The notes beneath the pieces are model-generated. The model worked only from the letters and a program-made list of their open reading frames with translations, did no database searches and was not told where the DNA came from. A DNA stretch of 64,000 bases from RYN-230 sp963813975. GTDB taxonomy: Bacteria; Actinomycetota; Actinomycetes; Streptosporangiales; Streptosporangiaceae. The stretch covers positions 62,001 to 126,000 of the forward strand of contig CAWFAP010000002.1 in NCBI GenBank assembly GCA_963813975.1, given 5' to 3'. Shown in pieces: positions 32,841 to 42,718 of the stretch (position 1 is the first letter of the stretch; every line of letters begins with the position of its first letter). The position numbers were made by a program, and so were the translations under genes.

Positions 32841-35800
32841 ATGACACGCTCGGCCCGTGGTCGCAGGCGCTTCGTCGGGGTTCTGGCCACATTAGCGACG
32901 GCGGGGGCGATGCTTCCGCTGGCTGCGGCCAGTGCGGAAGCCGCCACCACGACCAGGGCCCAGCCCAACGCGGGCAGCGTCGCCCCCGGCGGCCCCGGCA
33001 CGCTGTCGTACTTCGATCTGGCCCGCAAAGACTGCCTGGGCACGGCCGCCGGCACGGCGTCGAAGGTCTGGTACACGGTCGCCAACGGCGTGCTGTCGGA
33101 CACCTACGAGCCCGCCATCGACAACACCAACGTGAGCACGTTGCAGTACGTCGTCACCGATGGCTCCACGTTCACTGATCTGCAGACCAGGGACATGAGC
33201 TACACGGTCAGCGCGGATCCCACCGGCATGGCCTGCACGGTGACCGCAACCGACGCCGAGCACGGTTACCGGCTGACCACCACGTACATCACTGATCCCG
33301 GCCGCGACACCGTGCTCATGCGCACGCGGCTGAGCGCCATGCCAGGCTCCGGAACCAACGTGTCCTCGCTGCACGTGTACGCGCGGCTGGACGCCCACGT
33401 CAATGGGAACGGCGGCGGGGGCAGCGATAACGCCGGCGCCAACAGCGGCGTCGTGACCACGTCGGGCGGATCGGCGATCCCGGTCGTCTCCAGCACCAAC
33501 ACGGTCACCAACGCCACCAACCGGACCTACGCGGTGCCGACCTACATGGCGCTGGCCGACAGCACCCGCGCGCCGCAGGCGAGCGTGGGCTACGCCGGAA
33601 CCGCCAGCGACGGCCTCACCCAGCTGGACACCTCCCGCGCGCTGACCCCGTACACGTCCGCGCCGGACGGCCACATCGTGGCGACCCAGGAGCTGGCGCC
33701 GGGGCCCGGCGGCACGCTGACGCTCGCCCTTGGTTTCGGCCGCACCCAGGCCGGCGCGGTCAGCACGGCCCAGGGCTCGCTCGGCAGCCCGTTCGCACTG
33801 AAAGAACTGAAGTACCTGGCCGGCTGGGTGGCGTACGACGCGAGCCTGAACCGGCCACCGGCCCACTACCCCGGGGAGCCGGCCAGCGCGACGGCCCGGC
33901 TGGTCGAGCACTACTACCAGTCCGCGAACGTGCTCAAGGCGAGCGAGGACAAGACCTTCCCCGGCGCGATCGTCGCCTCGCTGGCCAGCCCGTGGGGCCA
34001 GGCGGTACCGGCCGGGGCTGTCTCCGGTGGCCAGCCGGCCTACTTTGGCTCCTACCGCGAGGTGTTCTCCCGCGACCTGTACGAGGCCTTCACCGGCCTG
34101 CTGACCGACGGCGACCTGGCCACGGCACGCGACGCCGTCCGGTTCCTGTTCGACCGCCAGCAGCTGGCGAACGGAGCCATGCCACGCAACTCGCTGCTCA
34201 ACGGCAAGGCCGCCCCGGACACCGGCGGGCTCCAGCTGGACGAGGTCGCCTACCCGATCCTGATGGACTACCAGGCCGGCCTGAGCGGGGATGCGGCGCT
34301 GTGGACCGGCCACGTCCGCCCCGCGGCCGACTTCCTGGTCGCCCACGGGCCCTCGGACGGCAACGAACGGTGGGAAGAGCAGACCGGCTACTCACCCTCG
34401 ACCATCGCGGCCGAGATCGCCGGGCTGACCGCGGCGTCTGCCATCGCCGCCAGCCACGGTGACCAGGCGCGGGCCCGGCTCTACCAGGCCACGGCCGACC
34501 ACTTCCAGCGCAGCATCAAGTCCTGGGCCGTGACCACGACCGGCCCGGACGCGCCGCGCTACTTCATCAGGCTGTCCAAGACCGGTGACCCGAACGCGGC
34601 GATCAGCTACAGCCTCGGCAACGGCGGCCCCACGGTAGACCAGCGCCAGGTCATCGACGGCGGGTTCCAGGAGCTGGTCCGGCTCGGGGAACTGCCCGTC
34701 AGCGACCCGGACGTCCAGGCCTCGCTGGGCGTGCTGGACAAGCAGATATCGGTGAGCACGCCCAGCGGGACCGGCTACTACCGGTACGGCACGTCGGCCG
34801 CCAAAGGCAGCGCGGACGGCTACGGCGACTGCTACCAGCCGAGCCAGACCAAGTGCAAGCCGACGGGCGCGCCGTGGCCGCCCACCGACATCGGCACCGG
34901 CCACCTGTGGCCGGTGCTGTCCGGCGAGCGGGCCGAGAGCGACATCGCCGCCGGGCAGAGTTCCGGGGCCGCGAGCCTGCTGAACGCGATGATCAACTTC
35001 TCGTCGGGCGTCGGCCTGGTGCCCGAGCAGGCCTGGGAGGACCCGAACCTGCCGGCGTCGCCCTACGGCAGCGACCCGGCGACCGCGTCGATCGGGTTCA
35101 GCGACGGCAAGGCCGCCGGATCGGCCTCGCCGCTGACCTGGGCCCAGGCCCAGGAACTGCGGCTGATCACGGGCCTCGGGACGGGCCGCACCGTCGAGAC
35201 GCCGGCGGTCACGACGGCGCGCTACATCACCCACGGGGCGCCGGGTGCGCTGACGGTTACCCTCACCGCCCCCGCCTCCGGCGCGACGGTCGGATCCGCG
35301 ACCACCACGGTCACCGGGACCACGTCGCCCGGCGCGTCGGTGGACATCGGATCGGCGGATACCACGACGGGGGCCGCCGCGTCCGTGACCAGCACAGTCG
35401 CGGCAGCGGACGGATCGTTCTCGGCGAAGGTCCCGGTCGGGTTCGGCAACGATGTCATCACCGCGACGGCCACCTCACCGGACGGGCGGAACACGGGATA
35501 CGCACAGGTGGCCGTGACCGGGAATGTCACCGGAGGGACCACGGTCCTGAACGTCGCCGATCCGGCCGGTGACGATAACGGGCCCGGCACCTACCTGTAC
35601 CCGACCGCCCCGGACTTCCACCCGGGCGCATTTGACCTGACCGATTTCCAGGTGCTCAGCGACGGCACGACCGCGTATCTGCGGGTCAGCCTGGCCAACC
35701 TTGACCAGACCTTCGGTGCCGATTTCGGTGCCCAGCTCCTGGATGTCTACGTGCACACCCCGGGCGCTGGCCAGACCTCGACCCAGGCCGCCTTCACGTC

Positions 35801-36236
35801 CCGCAACTACGCCATCGCCCCCGCGGGGGCCTGGAGCCAGCGAGTCGAGGTCCAGGGCTTCGCCGCCCCGGTGTGGGTGGACGCGAGCGGGAACGCGGTC
35901 GGCGCGGCGTCCATGCTGGTCGATGACGCGAGCCGGACGGTCACGATCGCGCTCCCGGAGGCCCAGTTCGGGACGCCGGGATCCGGCTGGGCGTTCAGCG
36001 TCGTGCTGACCGGGCAGGACGGGTTCAGCCCCGATCAGGCCCGGGCGTTCGCGCCCACTCCGCTGCCCTTCAGCTTCGGGGTGTGCGCGGCCGGCGGGCC
36101 GAGCCCGATCTGCGCGACGGGCCCCGGGACCGTCCCCAAGGCCATGGATGTCCTCACCCCGACGGGCGTGTCGCAGGCCACCGAGCTCGACCCCACCAAG
36201 GGCCCGGTGGTGATCCAGCCCGTGGCCGTGCCCTGA
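32841..36236 (+). CDS. Secreted GH15 glucodextranase/glucoamylase-like enzyme
   Basis: The ATG at 32841 follows GGAGGTGGGG and begins a signal peptide (TRSARGRRRFVGVLAT...AEA), giving 1131 residues. An N-terminal beta-sandwich GH15 domain (about 45-320) precedes the catalytic (alpha/alpha)6 barrel (about 340-800). The acid is E512 in RWEEQTGYSP and the base E729 in PEQAWED. An Ig-like linker (about 810-890) follows, then a glucodextranase-type C-terminal domain (LNVADPAGDDNGPGTYLYP start). Releases glucose from alpha-glucans outside the cell. A LuxR-type ATPase regulator is encoded convergently next to it. Confidence 0.92.
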   Translation: MTRSARGRRRFVGVLATLATAGAMLPLAAASAEAATTTRAQPNAGSVAPGGPGTLSYFDLARKDCLGTAAGTASKVWYTVANGVLSDTYEPAIDNTNVSTLQYVVTDGSTFTDLQTRDMSYTVSADPTGMACTVTATDAEHGYRLTTTYITDPGRDTVLMRTRLSAMPGSGTNVSSLHVYARLDAHVNGNGGGGSDNAGANSGVVTTSGGSAIPVVSSTNTVTNATNRTYAVPTYMALADSTRAPQASVGYAGTASDGLTQLDTSRALTPYTSAPDGHIVATQELAPGPGGTLTLALGFGRTQAGAVSTAQGSLGSPFALKELKYLAGWVAYDASLNRPPAHYPGEPASATARLVEHYYQSANVLKASEDKTFPGAIVASLASPWGQAVPAGAVSGGQPAYFGSYREVFSRDLYEAFTGLLTDGDLATARDAVRFLFDRQQLANGAMPRNSLLNGKAAPDTGGLQLDEVAYPILMDYQAGLSGDAALWTGHVRPAADFLVAHGPSDGNERWEEQTGYSPSTIAAEIAGLTAASAIAASHGDQARARLYQATADHFQRSIKSWAVTTTGPDAPRYFIRLSKTGDPNAAISYSLGNGGPTVDQRQVIDGGFQELVRLGELPVSDPDVQASLGVLDKQISVSTPSGTGYYRYGTSAAKGSADGYGDCYQPSQTKCKPTGAPWPPTDIGTGHLWPVLSGERAESDIAAGQSSGAASLLNAMINFSSGVGLVPEQAWEDPNLPASPYGSDPATASIGFSDGKAAGSASPLTWAQAQELRLITGLGTGRTVETPAVTTARYITHGAPGALTVTLTAPASGATVGSATTTVTGTTSPGASVDIGSADTTTGAAASVTSTVAAADGSFSAKVPVGFGNDVITATATSPDGRNTGYAQVAVTGNVTGGTTVLNVADPAGDDNGPGTYLYPTAPDFHPGAFDLTDFQVLSDGTTAYLRVSLANLDQTFGADFGAQLLDVYVHTPGAGQTSTQAAFTSRNYAIAPAGAWSQRVEVQGFAAPVWVDASGNAVGAASMLVDDASRTVTIALPEAQFGTPGSGWAFSVVLTGQDGFSPDQARAFAPTPLPFSFGVCAAGGPSPICATGPGTVPKAMDVLTPTGVSQATELDPTKGPVVIQPVAVP

Positions 36237-36264
36237 GGAGGCGTGCGGCGCTCCCGGGCCACGC

Positions 36265-39024
36265 TCATGCCGGGTTCCACTTAGCCACGAATTCGGTGCG
36301 GTTCACGCATTGCGTCTTCGCGAGGATGCTGCGTACGTGTGACTCCACCGTCCGCTCCGACAGCACCAGCCGGGCTGCGATCTGGCGATTGGACAGCGCC
36401 TCGGTGAGCAGGGCGGCGACCTCGCGTTCCCGGCCGGTCAGCGGATCCGCTTGGTCGCGATCGGCGGCGAGCCGTGCCGCGAGCTGTCCGGCTGCCGTCA
36501 CCGTGCCGGGCATGTCCAGCCGGGTCGCGATGTCGAGTGCATCCTGGGCCAGGATTGCGGCCTCGGCCATCTCGGTCCGGTCGCCGTCGCGCAGCAGGCG
36601 GGCTAGGCCGAGCGACGTTAGTGCCGTGTCCGGGTGCGCCCCGAGCGCGCGGTTACGCGGCAGGGCCTCGCGCAGCAGCTCGATGGCCGTTTCCCTGTCG
36701 CCGAAGGTCGTGGCCAGCTCACCGAGGTTACGGCTGATCGTTCCCGTGAAGTAGACGGTCGATGTGCCCAGCGCGCCAGGATAGGGCCGGAATGGCAGGA
36801 GCTGCCGGTAGACGATCTCGGCGGTCGCCGCATCGTTGAACTGCTGAATGAGCTCGACCATCTGGGTGAGCAGCGCGGCCCACGCCGGATGCTCGGCCGG
36901 GACCGGCAGCAGACCGCACAACGTGTCGTAGATGCTCCGCGCCTCGCGCAGTGAACCGGTCAGCGCCAGCACGTTCGCGCGCTCGATGTCGACGAGCGGC
37001 ATCGACGGGGCCGCGGCCAGCGCTTCCCGGTAGCCTTCGGGCAGATAGGCCGCCCCGCCGCGGATCACAGCCAGCCGGATGCCGTGAGCGAAGTGCATGG
37101 ACATGGCGACGGCGTCACCCGAGTCGCGGGCTATCGCGAGCGCGCGGTGACTGTGGTCGATGGACTCGGCGAACTGGCCGGTCAGGATGGTCCGGCTCGC
37201 ATGCAGCCGGTGCAGGTGCCAGCGCGCCAGCGGCAGGGCGGACCGGCGGGTGAGGCGTTCGATGGCCGTGACCGCGGTGTCGACGACGTCAAGCCGGGCC
37301 CGCAAGTAGGCCGCGTGGATCCGCCACTCGTGCCCCATCAGCGCGGCGAGCGGCTGCGCGAGCGCCTCCGCCCGATCGGCCACCAGGTCACCAAGCCGCA
37401 TACGCTCTTCCGTGTCATCGGGGTGCACGAGCGTCATCTCGCGTGCGTGCGCGGCCTCGATCTCGGCCAGTGGATCTCCGCTCTGCGCGGCGAGGGCCAG
37501 CGACTCGCGGGCCAGCGCCTCGGCCCGCGAGACACGGCCGGATTCGGCCTCCACCGTGGCCATCTGGGCGAGGACACGAGCCCGGAGATCAGGCCGGAGA
37601 GCCGGATCCGCCAGCGCTCGTCGGCACAGGCGCGTGAGCACGTCCGTGGCCTGCGGGTAGGTCACGTTCTGCAGCACGAGCGCGCTGCGCGCCACGAGGT
37701 CCCCCCGGCCCGCACCGGCGGCCGCATCCGCCGCGTCGGAGCAGCGTTCCAGGGATATGTCGTACCGGCCGGCCAGGTACTCGGCGTGGGCCAATTCGAT
37801 CAGCACTTCGGCCCGCTCGGCGCGGTCACCCTCCACCCAGGACATGTCGGCCAGTGCGTCGGACAGCAGCCGGGCGGCGTCATCGTACGCCTGGGCCGAC
37901 CGCGCCTGGGTCGCTGCCCGGCGGGCCCACTGCGCCGCCTTCCGGCGTGTCCCGGGATCGGTGCCCGCGTACCGCCAGTGCGCCGCGATGCGGCCGGCCC
38001 GGTCGGCATCTGGTGACGACTCGAGCGCAAGCGCAGCGGCGCGGTGCAGCGCCCGGGCGGTCGCCGGCTCGAGACGATCGACGATGACGTCGCGGACGAG
38101 GGCGTGGGCGAAGCGGTAGCGCCGGGTGGCGGTGCCGACCGCCAGCAACCCGCCGCGCCACGCTGCGGCCAGGGCATCGGCGATGCCTTCGTCGTGCCAC
38201 GCGCCCGCACCGGCCGCCGCGTCGCCGAAGCGGCCGGTGGCGACGGCCGCCAGCATGTGCTCGTCGATGTTCTCGCCGAGGACGGCGGCCGCCTCGATGA
38301 CCGCGCGCTGCGCCGGCGTCAGGGCGGCCAGCAGGCCGCTGACGACCGCAGTGAGACCGGCCGACCCGTACCCGGCCCGGACGGCGGCCACCAGCAGCGG
38401 CAGGCCACCGGTGCGCTCGTGCACCTCGGACGCCTCAGCCGGATCCACCAGCTCAGCGACCTCGTCACGGGTGAACGGCTCGAGCGTGAGCGTCAGGGCG
38501 CCGTACCGGCTGAGGCCGGCGAGGCGGACGGCGACGTCCGGTGGCGCGGGGGACCGCGCGGTGCCGATGATGATGATCTGGGTGCCGGCCGCGACCGCCC
38601 CGACCTGAGCGAGCAGGTCCAGGGATGCGGCATCGGCCCAGTGCAGGTCTTCGAGCACCACCGCCAGCGGGCCAGCCGCGATCAAGGCGTCGCTCATCTG
38701 CGCAAGCGCAGCGAACCGGGCAGACGCGGCCGCCGCTGGCTCGATATCGGGTTCGTGGGCGATTTCCACACCGGCTTGCTTCAGCGCGGCGCGCCACGGC
38801 CACAGCGGCGGCGCCGACTCGGCGAGGCAGTACCCGCGGACGACCGCGGGTGCCGCGGCGTCCCGGACGGCGCGATCGACGAGCGTGGTCTTACCGACGC
38901 CAGCCGGGCCGCTGATGAGCAGGATGCCGCCGGTTGGACGGTCCCGCGCGGCCAGGTGGGCAGCCAGGGCGCTGAGCTCACGGCCCCGGCCGACGAACGC
39001 GACACCTGGTGCGACGGCGGACAC
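36265..39024 (-). CDS. Large ATP-binding LuxR-family regulator (LAL/MalT-like)
   Basis: A 919-residue protein from a GTG. The N-terminal AAA/NB domain has Walker A GPAGVGKTT (about 39-47) and the Walker B region VVLEDLHWAD. A long helical TPR-like middle (about 330-830) follows, and the C-terminal LuxR helix-turn-helix (about 855-910, LTGREREVAALL...LSERTVESHVRSILAK). Such regulators sense ligands through the middle part; MalT controls maltodextrin use in E. coli. The convergent glucosidase gene makes alpha-glucan control plausible. Confidence 0.92.
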   Translation of the reverse strand: MSAVAPGVAFVGRGRELSALAAHLAARDRPTGGILLISGPAGVGKTTLVDRAVRDAAAPAVVRGYCLAESAPPLWPWRAALKQAGVEIAHEPDIEPAAAASARFAALAQMSDALIAAGPLAVVLEDLHWADAASLDLLAQVGAVAAGTQIIIIGTARSPAPPDVAVRLAGLSRYGALTLTLEPFTRDEVAELVDPAEASEVHERTGGLPLLVAAVRAGYGSAGLTAVVSGLLAALTPAQRAVIEAAAVLGENIDEHMLAAVATGRFGDAAAGAGAWHDEGIADALAAAWRGGLLAVGTATRRYRFAHALVRDVIVDRLEPATARALHRAAALALESSPDADRAGRIAAHWRYAGTDPGTRRKAAQWARRAATQARSAQAYDDAARLLSDALADMSWVEGDRAERAEVLIELAHAEYLAGRYDISLERCSDAADAAAGAGRGDLVARSALVLQNVTYPQATDVLTRLCRRALADPALRPDLRARVLAQMATVEAESGRVSRAEALARESLALAAQSGDPLAEIEAAHAREMTLVHPDDTEERMRLGDLVADRAEALAQPLAALMGHEWRIHAAYLRARLDVVDTAVTAIERLTRRSALPLARWHLHRLHASRTILTGQFAESIDHSHRALAIARDSGDAVAMSMHFAHGIRLAVIRGGAAYLPEGYREALAAAPSMPLVDIERANVLALTGSLREARSIYDTLCGLLPVPAEHPAWAALLTQMVELIQQFNDAATAEIVYRQLLPFRPYPGALGTSTVYFTGTISRNLGELATTFGDRETAIELLREALPRNRALGAHPDTALTSLGLARLLRDGDRTEMAEAAILAQDALDIATRLDMPGTVTAAGQLAARLAADRDQADPLTGREREVAALLTEALSNRQIAARLVLSERTVESHVRSILAKTQCVNRTEFVAKWNPA

Positions 39025-39121
39025 TGGTCCAGTATCGCGCAGGCCCGGGTACCGGTTTCAGTGCCGCAGTTCAGTAGTGGCACGGATGTGACGGACCGGG
39101 CCGGACGCGACGCTGGCGGGC

Positions 39122-39670
39122 ATGGATATCTCCGTACACGCACAGCCCAACGCCCACCCCGTCAAGACCGAGTGGGTGGACGACGCCCTCGCGGGCGCGA
39201 ACGCCGCCGGGGACCCCCTCGGCGCACTGGTCGGGCGGCCATTGGCCCCCGGCGATGGAATCATGCTGGTCGGATGGGCCGAGGCCGGGCCCGGCCGGTA
39301 TCACGTGATCGAAAGCCATCCCCGTCTCGGCCCAGGACCAGCTACGTACATGCAGGTCGTGGACTTCTTCGGTCCTCGTAGTGACGAATGGGCCGCTGCC
39401 GAGCAGCGGGCCGCGGCGGGGCGTCTGGCCCCGGCTACCGACGGCATTCCCGGCATCGTCTCGGTGACGCGACTGCGCGCCGCGGACAACGCCTGCATGG
39501 TGGTCGTCCTCGCGGAGAGCATGGATTCGTTCGACCTGGCGTCGCAGGCGATCATGTCCACCGACCTGCTGCCCGGCGAGGATCCGTCGCTCCTCGGCGG
39601 TCCCGACCGAGTCAGCTTCTACCGGCTGGTCCACGCCGACCTGCCGCTCACCGAAGGGAGCCGGGCATGA
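39122..39670 (+). CDS. Hypothetical protein, possible alpha-beta barrel
   Basis: A 182-residue protein divergent from the LAL regulator. No family is recognised with confidence. The middle (about 105-135, IPGIVSVTRLRAADNACMVVVLAES) resembles a strand-helix-strand of dimeric alpha-beta-barrel proteins. No membrane helix or signal. Its stop overlaps the YceI gene start (ATGA), so they are translated together. Confidence 0.75.
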   Translation: MDISVHAQPNAHPVKTEWVDDALAGANAAGDPLGALVGRPLAPGDGIMLVGWAEAGPGRYHVIESHPRLGPGPATYMQVVDFFGPRSDEWAAAEQRAAAGRLAPATDGIPGIVSVTRLRAADNACMVVVLAESMDSFDLASQAIMSTDLLPGEDPSLLGGPDRVSFYRLVHADLPLTEGSRA

Positions 39671-40188
39671 CCACGACGGTCTTGGTCGGCGCCGGGACAT
39701 GGACGGTCAACCTCGCGCACACCCGGGCCGCGTTCGCTGCGCGCCACCTCTTCGGGCAGACGGTGCACGGGACGATCGACGTCACGAGCGGGACGATCGG
39801 CGTCGATACGGATGGGCGGCCCCGGCGGTTCCATGCGACGCTGGGCCCCGCGTCGATCGATACCGGCAACGCCCGCCGGGACGGCGACCTGCGCGGCAAG
39901 CGCTTCCTCGATGTTGAAACATGGCCCCTCATGGAGGTCGCCGCCGACCGGATCGAGGCGACCCCCAGCGGCTGGCGCACCGGGGCAGTGCTCCGCGTGC
40001 GCGGATGCGAAGCGCCGTTGCGCGTTGAGGCCACGCTGGACGGTCCCGCGGCCGCTTCCCGCCTGCGGGTGAGCGGCACGGCCCGGCTGGACCTGCGCAG
40101 CGCCGGCATCCGGGTGCCTGGATTGCTGGTCCGCCGGTTCGTCAACCTCTCGATTTCAGCCCAGCTCACGCGGGAACGGCCGCTCTAG
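39667..40188 (+). CDS. YceI-family lipid-binding protein
   Basis: The ATG at 39667 overlaps the preceding stop. The 173-residue product begins GTWTVNLAHTRAAFAARHLFG, the YceI strand with the histidine-rich turn, and has ASIDTGNARRDGDLRGKRFLDVETWP, a family signature. YceI proteins are lipocalin-like beta-barrels that bind isoprenoids. No signal peptide is present, unlike many relatives, so this one may be cytoplasmic. Confidence 0.85.
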   Translation: MTTTVLVGAGTWTVNLAHTRAAFAARHLFGQTVHGTIDVTSGTIGVDTDGRPRRFHATLGPASIDTGNARRDGDLRGKRFLDVETWPLMEVAADRIEATPSGWRTGAVLRVRGCEAPLRVEATLDGPAAASRLRVSGTARLDLRSAGIRVPGLLVRRFVNLSISAQLTRERPL

Positions 40189-40357
40189 CCGAGCCGTAGA
40201 GATAGCCGCGAAGGCACGTGGCCGGAGAACATGGCGCGGGGGTACCCCGGTGACGCCCGGACGGCCTTCGGCCCTTCTGCTCAGCGGGTGCCACCGCCTC
40301 AGCCGCCTTCACCGGCGCGCCGGTGCCGGATGAGCGTCCGGCACCGGTGCGGCCCGC

Positions 40358-41422
40358 TTAGCCCAGCACGTGGGACAGCAACGTCCGGCGGTTGTGCGTG
40401 GAGGTCTTCGCGAAGATCGACTTGAGGTGGTCCTGAACGGTGTGCTCGGACAGGAACATCCGGCCAGCGAGTTCCCGGGTGTCGGCTCCGGTTACGAGAT
40501 GGCTGAGCAACTCGCTCTCGCGCGCACTCAAGCCGGATGCCCGCGCAAACAGGGTGACCCGTTCGGGCGGCGTTGTCTCCTCTATCGTGACGGCAATATC
40601 GCTGTCCGCAATGGCCCCGGCGCGGCCGATCCGGGCCGCCCGGAGCGTCACCCACACGCCATTGGACATATGCACGCGAGCCCACGGCGGGTTCGTGTCG
40701 ATACCCGCCTCGACGGCCAGCAACTGCGCGGCCACGTTGTACGCACTCGCGGGGATCGGCGGGCGGTCTTCCGCGGGAGGGACAAGTATCCGCAGGTACT
40801 CCTGCGTCTCGGGAGTCTGGCGGAGCACCTCGAGGGCAGGGGACAGCAGCAGCACAACCGGTCCCGGCCGGCGTGTGCCCCGCGAGCCACGGCCGCCTTC
40901 GAAGGCGTAGGCCTGGCTGCGGCGCAGGGCTGACGTCACGGGCCCGGCAATATCACCCAGGAAAGCGGCGTCGGCCGGGCCAAACCGCTCCGAGGTGCCC
41001 GATCTCCACAGATCAAGGAAGCCCCAGCAGCCGAACCGGTCCCTGAAGACGAGTGACGCCACGTCGTTGACGCCGTACCCGCGCAGCAGGTCGTGCCACA
41101 GCAGGCTCCGTGACCGGTCGCCGCCCGTCGCTTCGTGCAGCAGCGCCACCGGGGCGCCGCGCAGCGACGTCCACCGGTTGATCGCGGTGAGGTACTTCAG
41201 GGCGATCAGCCGGGGTAGCTCCGGAAGGCACGGGACATCAGCCAGCGGCGCGGAACCGACCGACGTCTCAGGGTCGGTCAGCAGCCAGGCGTAGGCGTCG
41301 AAGCCCACCGCACGGCGGATTTCCTCGAGGAGCCGCAGTCGCAGCGTCCTGGCGTCGGTGGCGGAATCGCAGATCTGAACCACCCGCTCCCGCGACCTCG
41401 CGGATCCTGCCGGCGTGGCCAT
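40358..41422 (-). CDS. LuxR-family regulator with N-terminal GAF-like sensor
   Basis: A 354-residue protein. Residues about 15-170 form a GAF-like domain (FDAYAWLLTDPET start, FVF-RDRFGCWGFLDLWR); a linker leads to the C-terminal LuxR helix-turn-helix at about 290-350 (LSARESELLSHLVTG...LSEHTVQDHLKSIFAK). Small-molecule or light sensing is possible. It is divergent from a small alpha-beta barrel gene, which is likely a target. Confidence 0.88.
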   Translation of the reverse strand: MATPAGSARSRERVVQICDSATDARTLRLRLLEEIRRAVGFDAYAWLLTDPETSVGSAPLADVPCLPELPRLIALKYLTAINRWTSLRGAPVALLHEATGGDRSRSLLWHDLLRGYGVNDVASLVFRDRFGCWGFLDLWRSGTSERFGPADAAFLGDIAGPVTSALRRSQAYAFEGGRGSRGTRRPGPVVLLLSPALEVLRQTPETQEYLRILVPPAEDRPPIPASAYNVAAQLLAVEAGIDTNPPWARVHMSNGVWVTLRAARIGRAGAIADSDIAVTIEETTPPERVTLFARASGLSARESELLSHLVTGADTRELAGRMFLSEHTVQDHLKSIFAKTSTHNRRTLLSHVLG

Positions 41423-41559
41423 GCCTGGAGGTTACGCGCACCAGAGCCAGGGGACCGTGCAGCTCGGTACCCAAGACCCCAGGGTCCTGGGATAGGCAGC
41501 CCCCGGCGGGGGCTTCTAGCGTCGGACCAGACAGCAGCCCAGCTCATCCGGGAGTCACC

Positions 41560-41850
41560 ATGCCAACTCTGCACATCGAGCACGCCGTCACCGATTTCGG
41601 CGCCTGGAGCGCCGCCTTCAGCCGCTTCGCCGAGGTCCGGCAGCAGGCCGGGGTACGCCAGCAGCACGTCCGGCGGCCCGCCGGCGACCCGAACTATGTC
41701 GTGATCGACCTCGATTTCGACACCGTCGATGAGGCGGCCGGTTTCCTCCGCTTCCTGCAAGCCAAGGTCTGGACCTCCAGCGCCAGTTCCCCCGCCCTGA
41801 TCGGTACCCCGCAAACCAGAATCCTCGAACTCGCCGAGCCCATCTCGTAG
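41560..41850 (+). CDS. Small dimeric alpha-beta barrel protein
   Basis: A 96-residue protein with a GGGAG-type site upstream. The order IEHAVTDFGAWSAAFSRF, HVRRPAGDPNYVVIDLDFD and helix AAGFLRFLQ is typical of stand-alone antibiotic-biosynthesis-monooxygenase-like folds. Its gene diverges from the GAF-LuxR regulator, which may control it. Function unknown. Confidence 0.8.
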   Translation: MPTLHIEHAVTDFGAWSAAFSRFAEVRQQAGVRQQHVRRPAGDPNYVVIDLDFDTVDEAAGFLRFLQAKVWTSSASSPALIGTPQTRILELAEPIS

Positions 41851-41939
41851 GGCCGAGTGGGCCGCTAGCCCGGGTGCCGACTGACTGTCGGCGGTCGGTG
41901 GTAGACCACCAGCAATGGGCAAACGGGCGGGGGAGTGCC

Positions 41940-42479
41940 GTGGACTGGTCGGAGATGACCCGGGCCCAGCCCCGCCTGGCTGGGCTTGGCCAGCGGCGCT
42001 TGCTGGATCCGGGTGTGGTGCTGGTAGCCACGATCCGCCGGGACGGCACGCCCCGGCTCAGCCCCGTCGAGCCGTTCGTGCTCGAGGGCATCTTGTGGCT
42101 GTCCATGCTCTGGGGCTCCAGGAAGGCCGCCGACCTGCTGCGCGACCCGCGCATCCTGGTGCACAGCACCGTCACCGGCCGGGATGGCGGGGAGGGCGAG
42201 TTCAAGATCCGCGGCATCGCGCGGGCGGAGGGCGACCGCGATGCCCAGCACCGGTACGCCAGCGCGGTGGCGGCCAGCCTGGGATGGAGACCGGAGCCTG
42301 GCCGGTTCCACCTGTTCGCGGTCGGCATCCAGCAGGTGACCTTCATCCGCTATGACGACGCCACCGGGGACCAGCACGTCGCCACGTGGCCACCAGCCTG
42401 CGAGTACATCCGCCGCGGCACCTCCGCCACCAGCGTGGGAGACCCGGAGCCGGTCAGCAGCATCCTGGTCCCCGGCTAA
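41940..42479 (+). CDS. PPOX-class (pyridoxamine-5'-phosphate-oxidase-like) flavoprotein
   Basis: The start is placed at a GTG at 41940 with GGGGGAG upstream, giving 179 residues; in-frame codons before it are polar and unlikely. A split-barrel flavin fold is indicated by VLVATIRRDGTPRLSPVEPF, LWLSMLWGSRKAADLLRDP and FHLFAVGIQQVTFIRYD. Members bind FMN or F420. Substrate unknown. It is probably in one transcript with the small protein before it. Confidence 0.8.
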   Translation: MDWSEMTRAQPRLAGLGQRRLLDPGVVLVATIRRDGTPRLSPVEPFVLEGILWLSMLWGSRKAADLLRDPRILVHSTVTGRDGGEGEFKIRGIARAEGDRDAQHRYASAVAASLGWRPEPGRFHLFAVGIQQVTFIRYDDATGDQHVATWPPACEYIRRGTSATSVGDPEPVSSILVPG

Positions 42480-42718
42480 CCGCCAAGGCGCGGCGCGCCA
42501 ACCGCGTGAGCCCAGTCCCGGGGGTTGTCCCCGGTGAGGGAGGTGAGGGGGCCGTTGAACCAGTGACCGCGCGGGCACCGGATTTTCGCGCTGCGCAGGG
42601 GTCCCTCAGTTGACTCCACGGTGTACTCGTACTCCACCTCAGCCGGAAGCCCGCACCGTGTCGTCCCCCGGCTATCCATATACGCCGGGCAGTCCAGCAG
42701 CATCACAGTGGTTTCCAT
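42476..42718 (-). CDS. Small conserved protein with a Cys/His cluster
   Basis: The ATG at 42718 (GGGGG nearby) gives 80 residues. The sequence has CPAYMDSRG, CGLPAEVEYEYTV and IRCPRGHWFN: three cysteines and a histidine that could bind zinc. I recall similar small proteins in actinobacteria, without a known role. The gene is opposite in direction to and slightly overlaps the PPOX gene end. Confidence 0.6.
   Translation of the reverse strand: METTVMLLDCPAYMDSRGTTRCGLPAEVEYEYTVESTEGPLRSAKIRCPRGHWFNGPLTSLTGDNPRDWAHAVGAPRLGG

Noticed and set aside
32892..34346. 484-codon minus-strand frame over the glucosidase
   Set aside because: Gly/Arg/Val-rich shadow of the GH15 gene.
34392..35234. 280-codon minus-strand frame inside the glucosidase
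   Set aside because: Antisense shadow, no start site.
38044..39381. 445-codon plus-strand frame over the LAL regulator
   Set aside because: Shadow of the Walker-domain region of the true gene.
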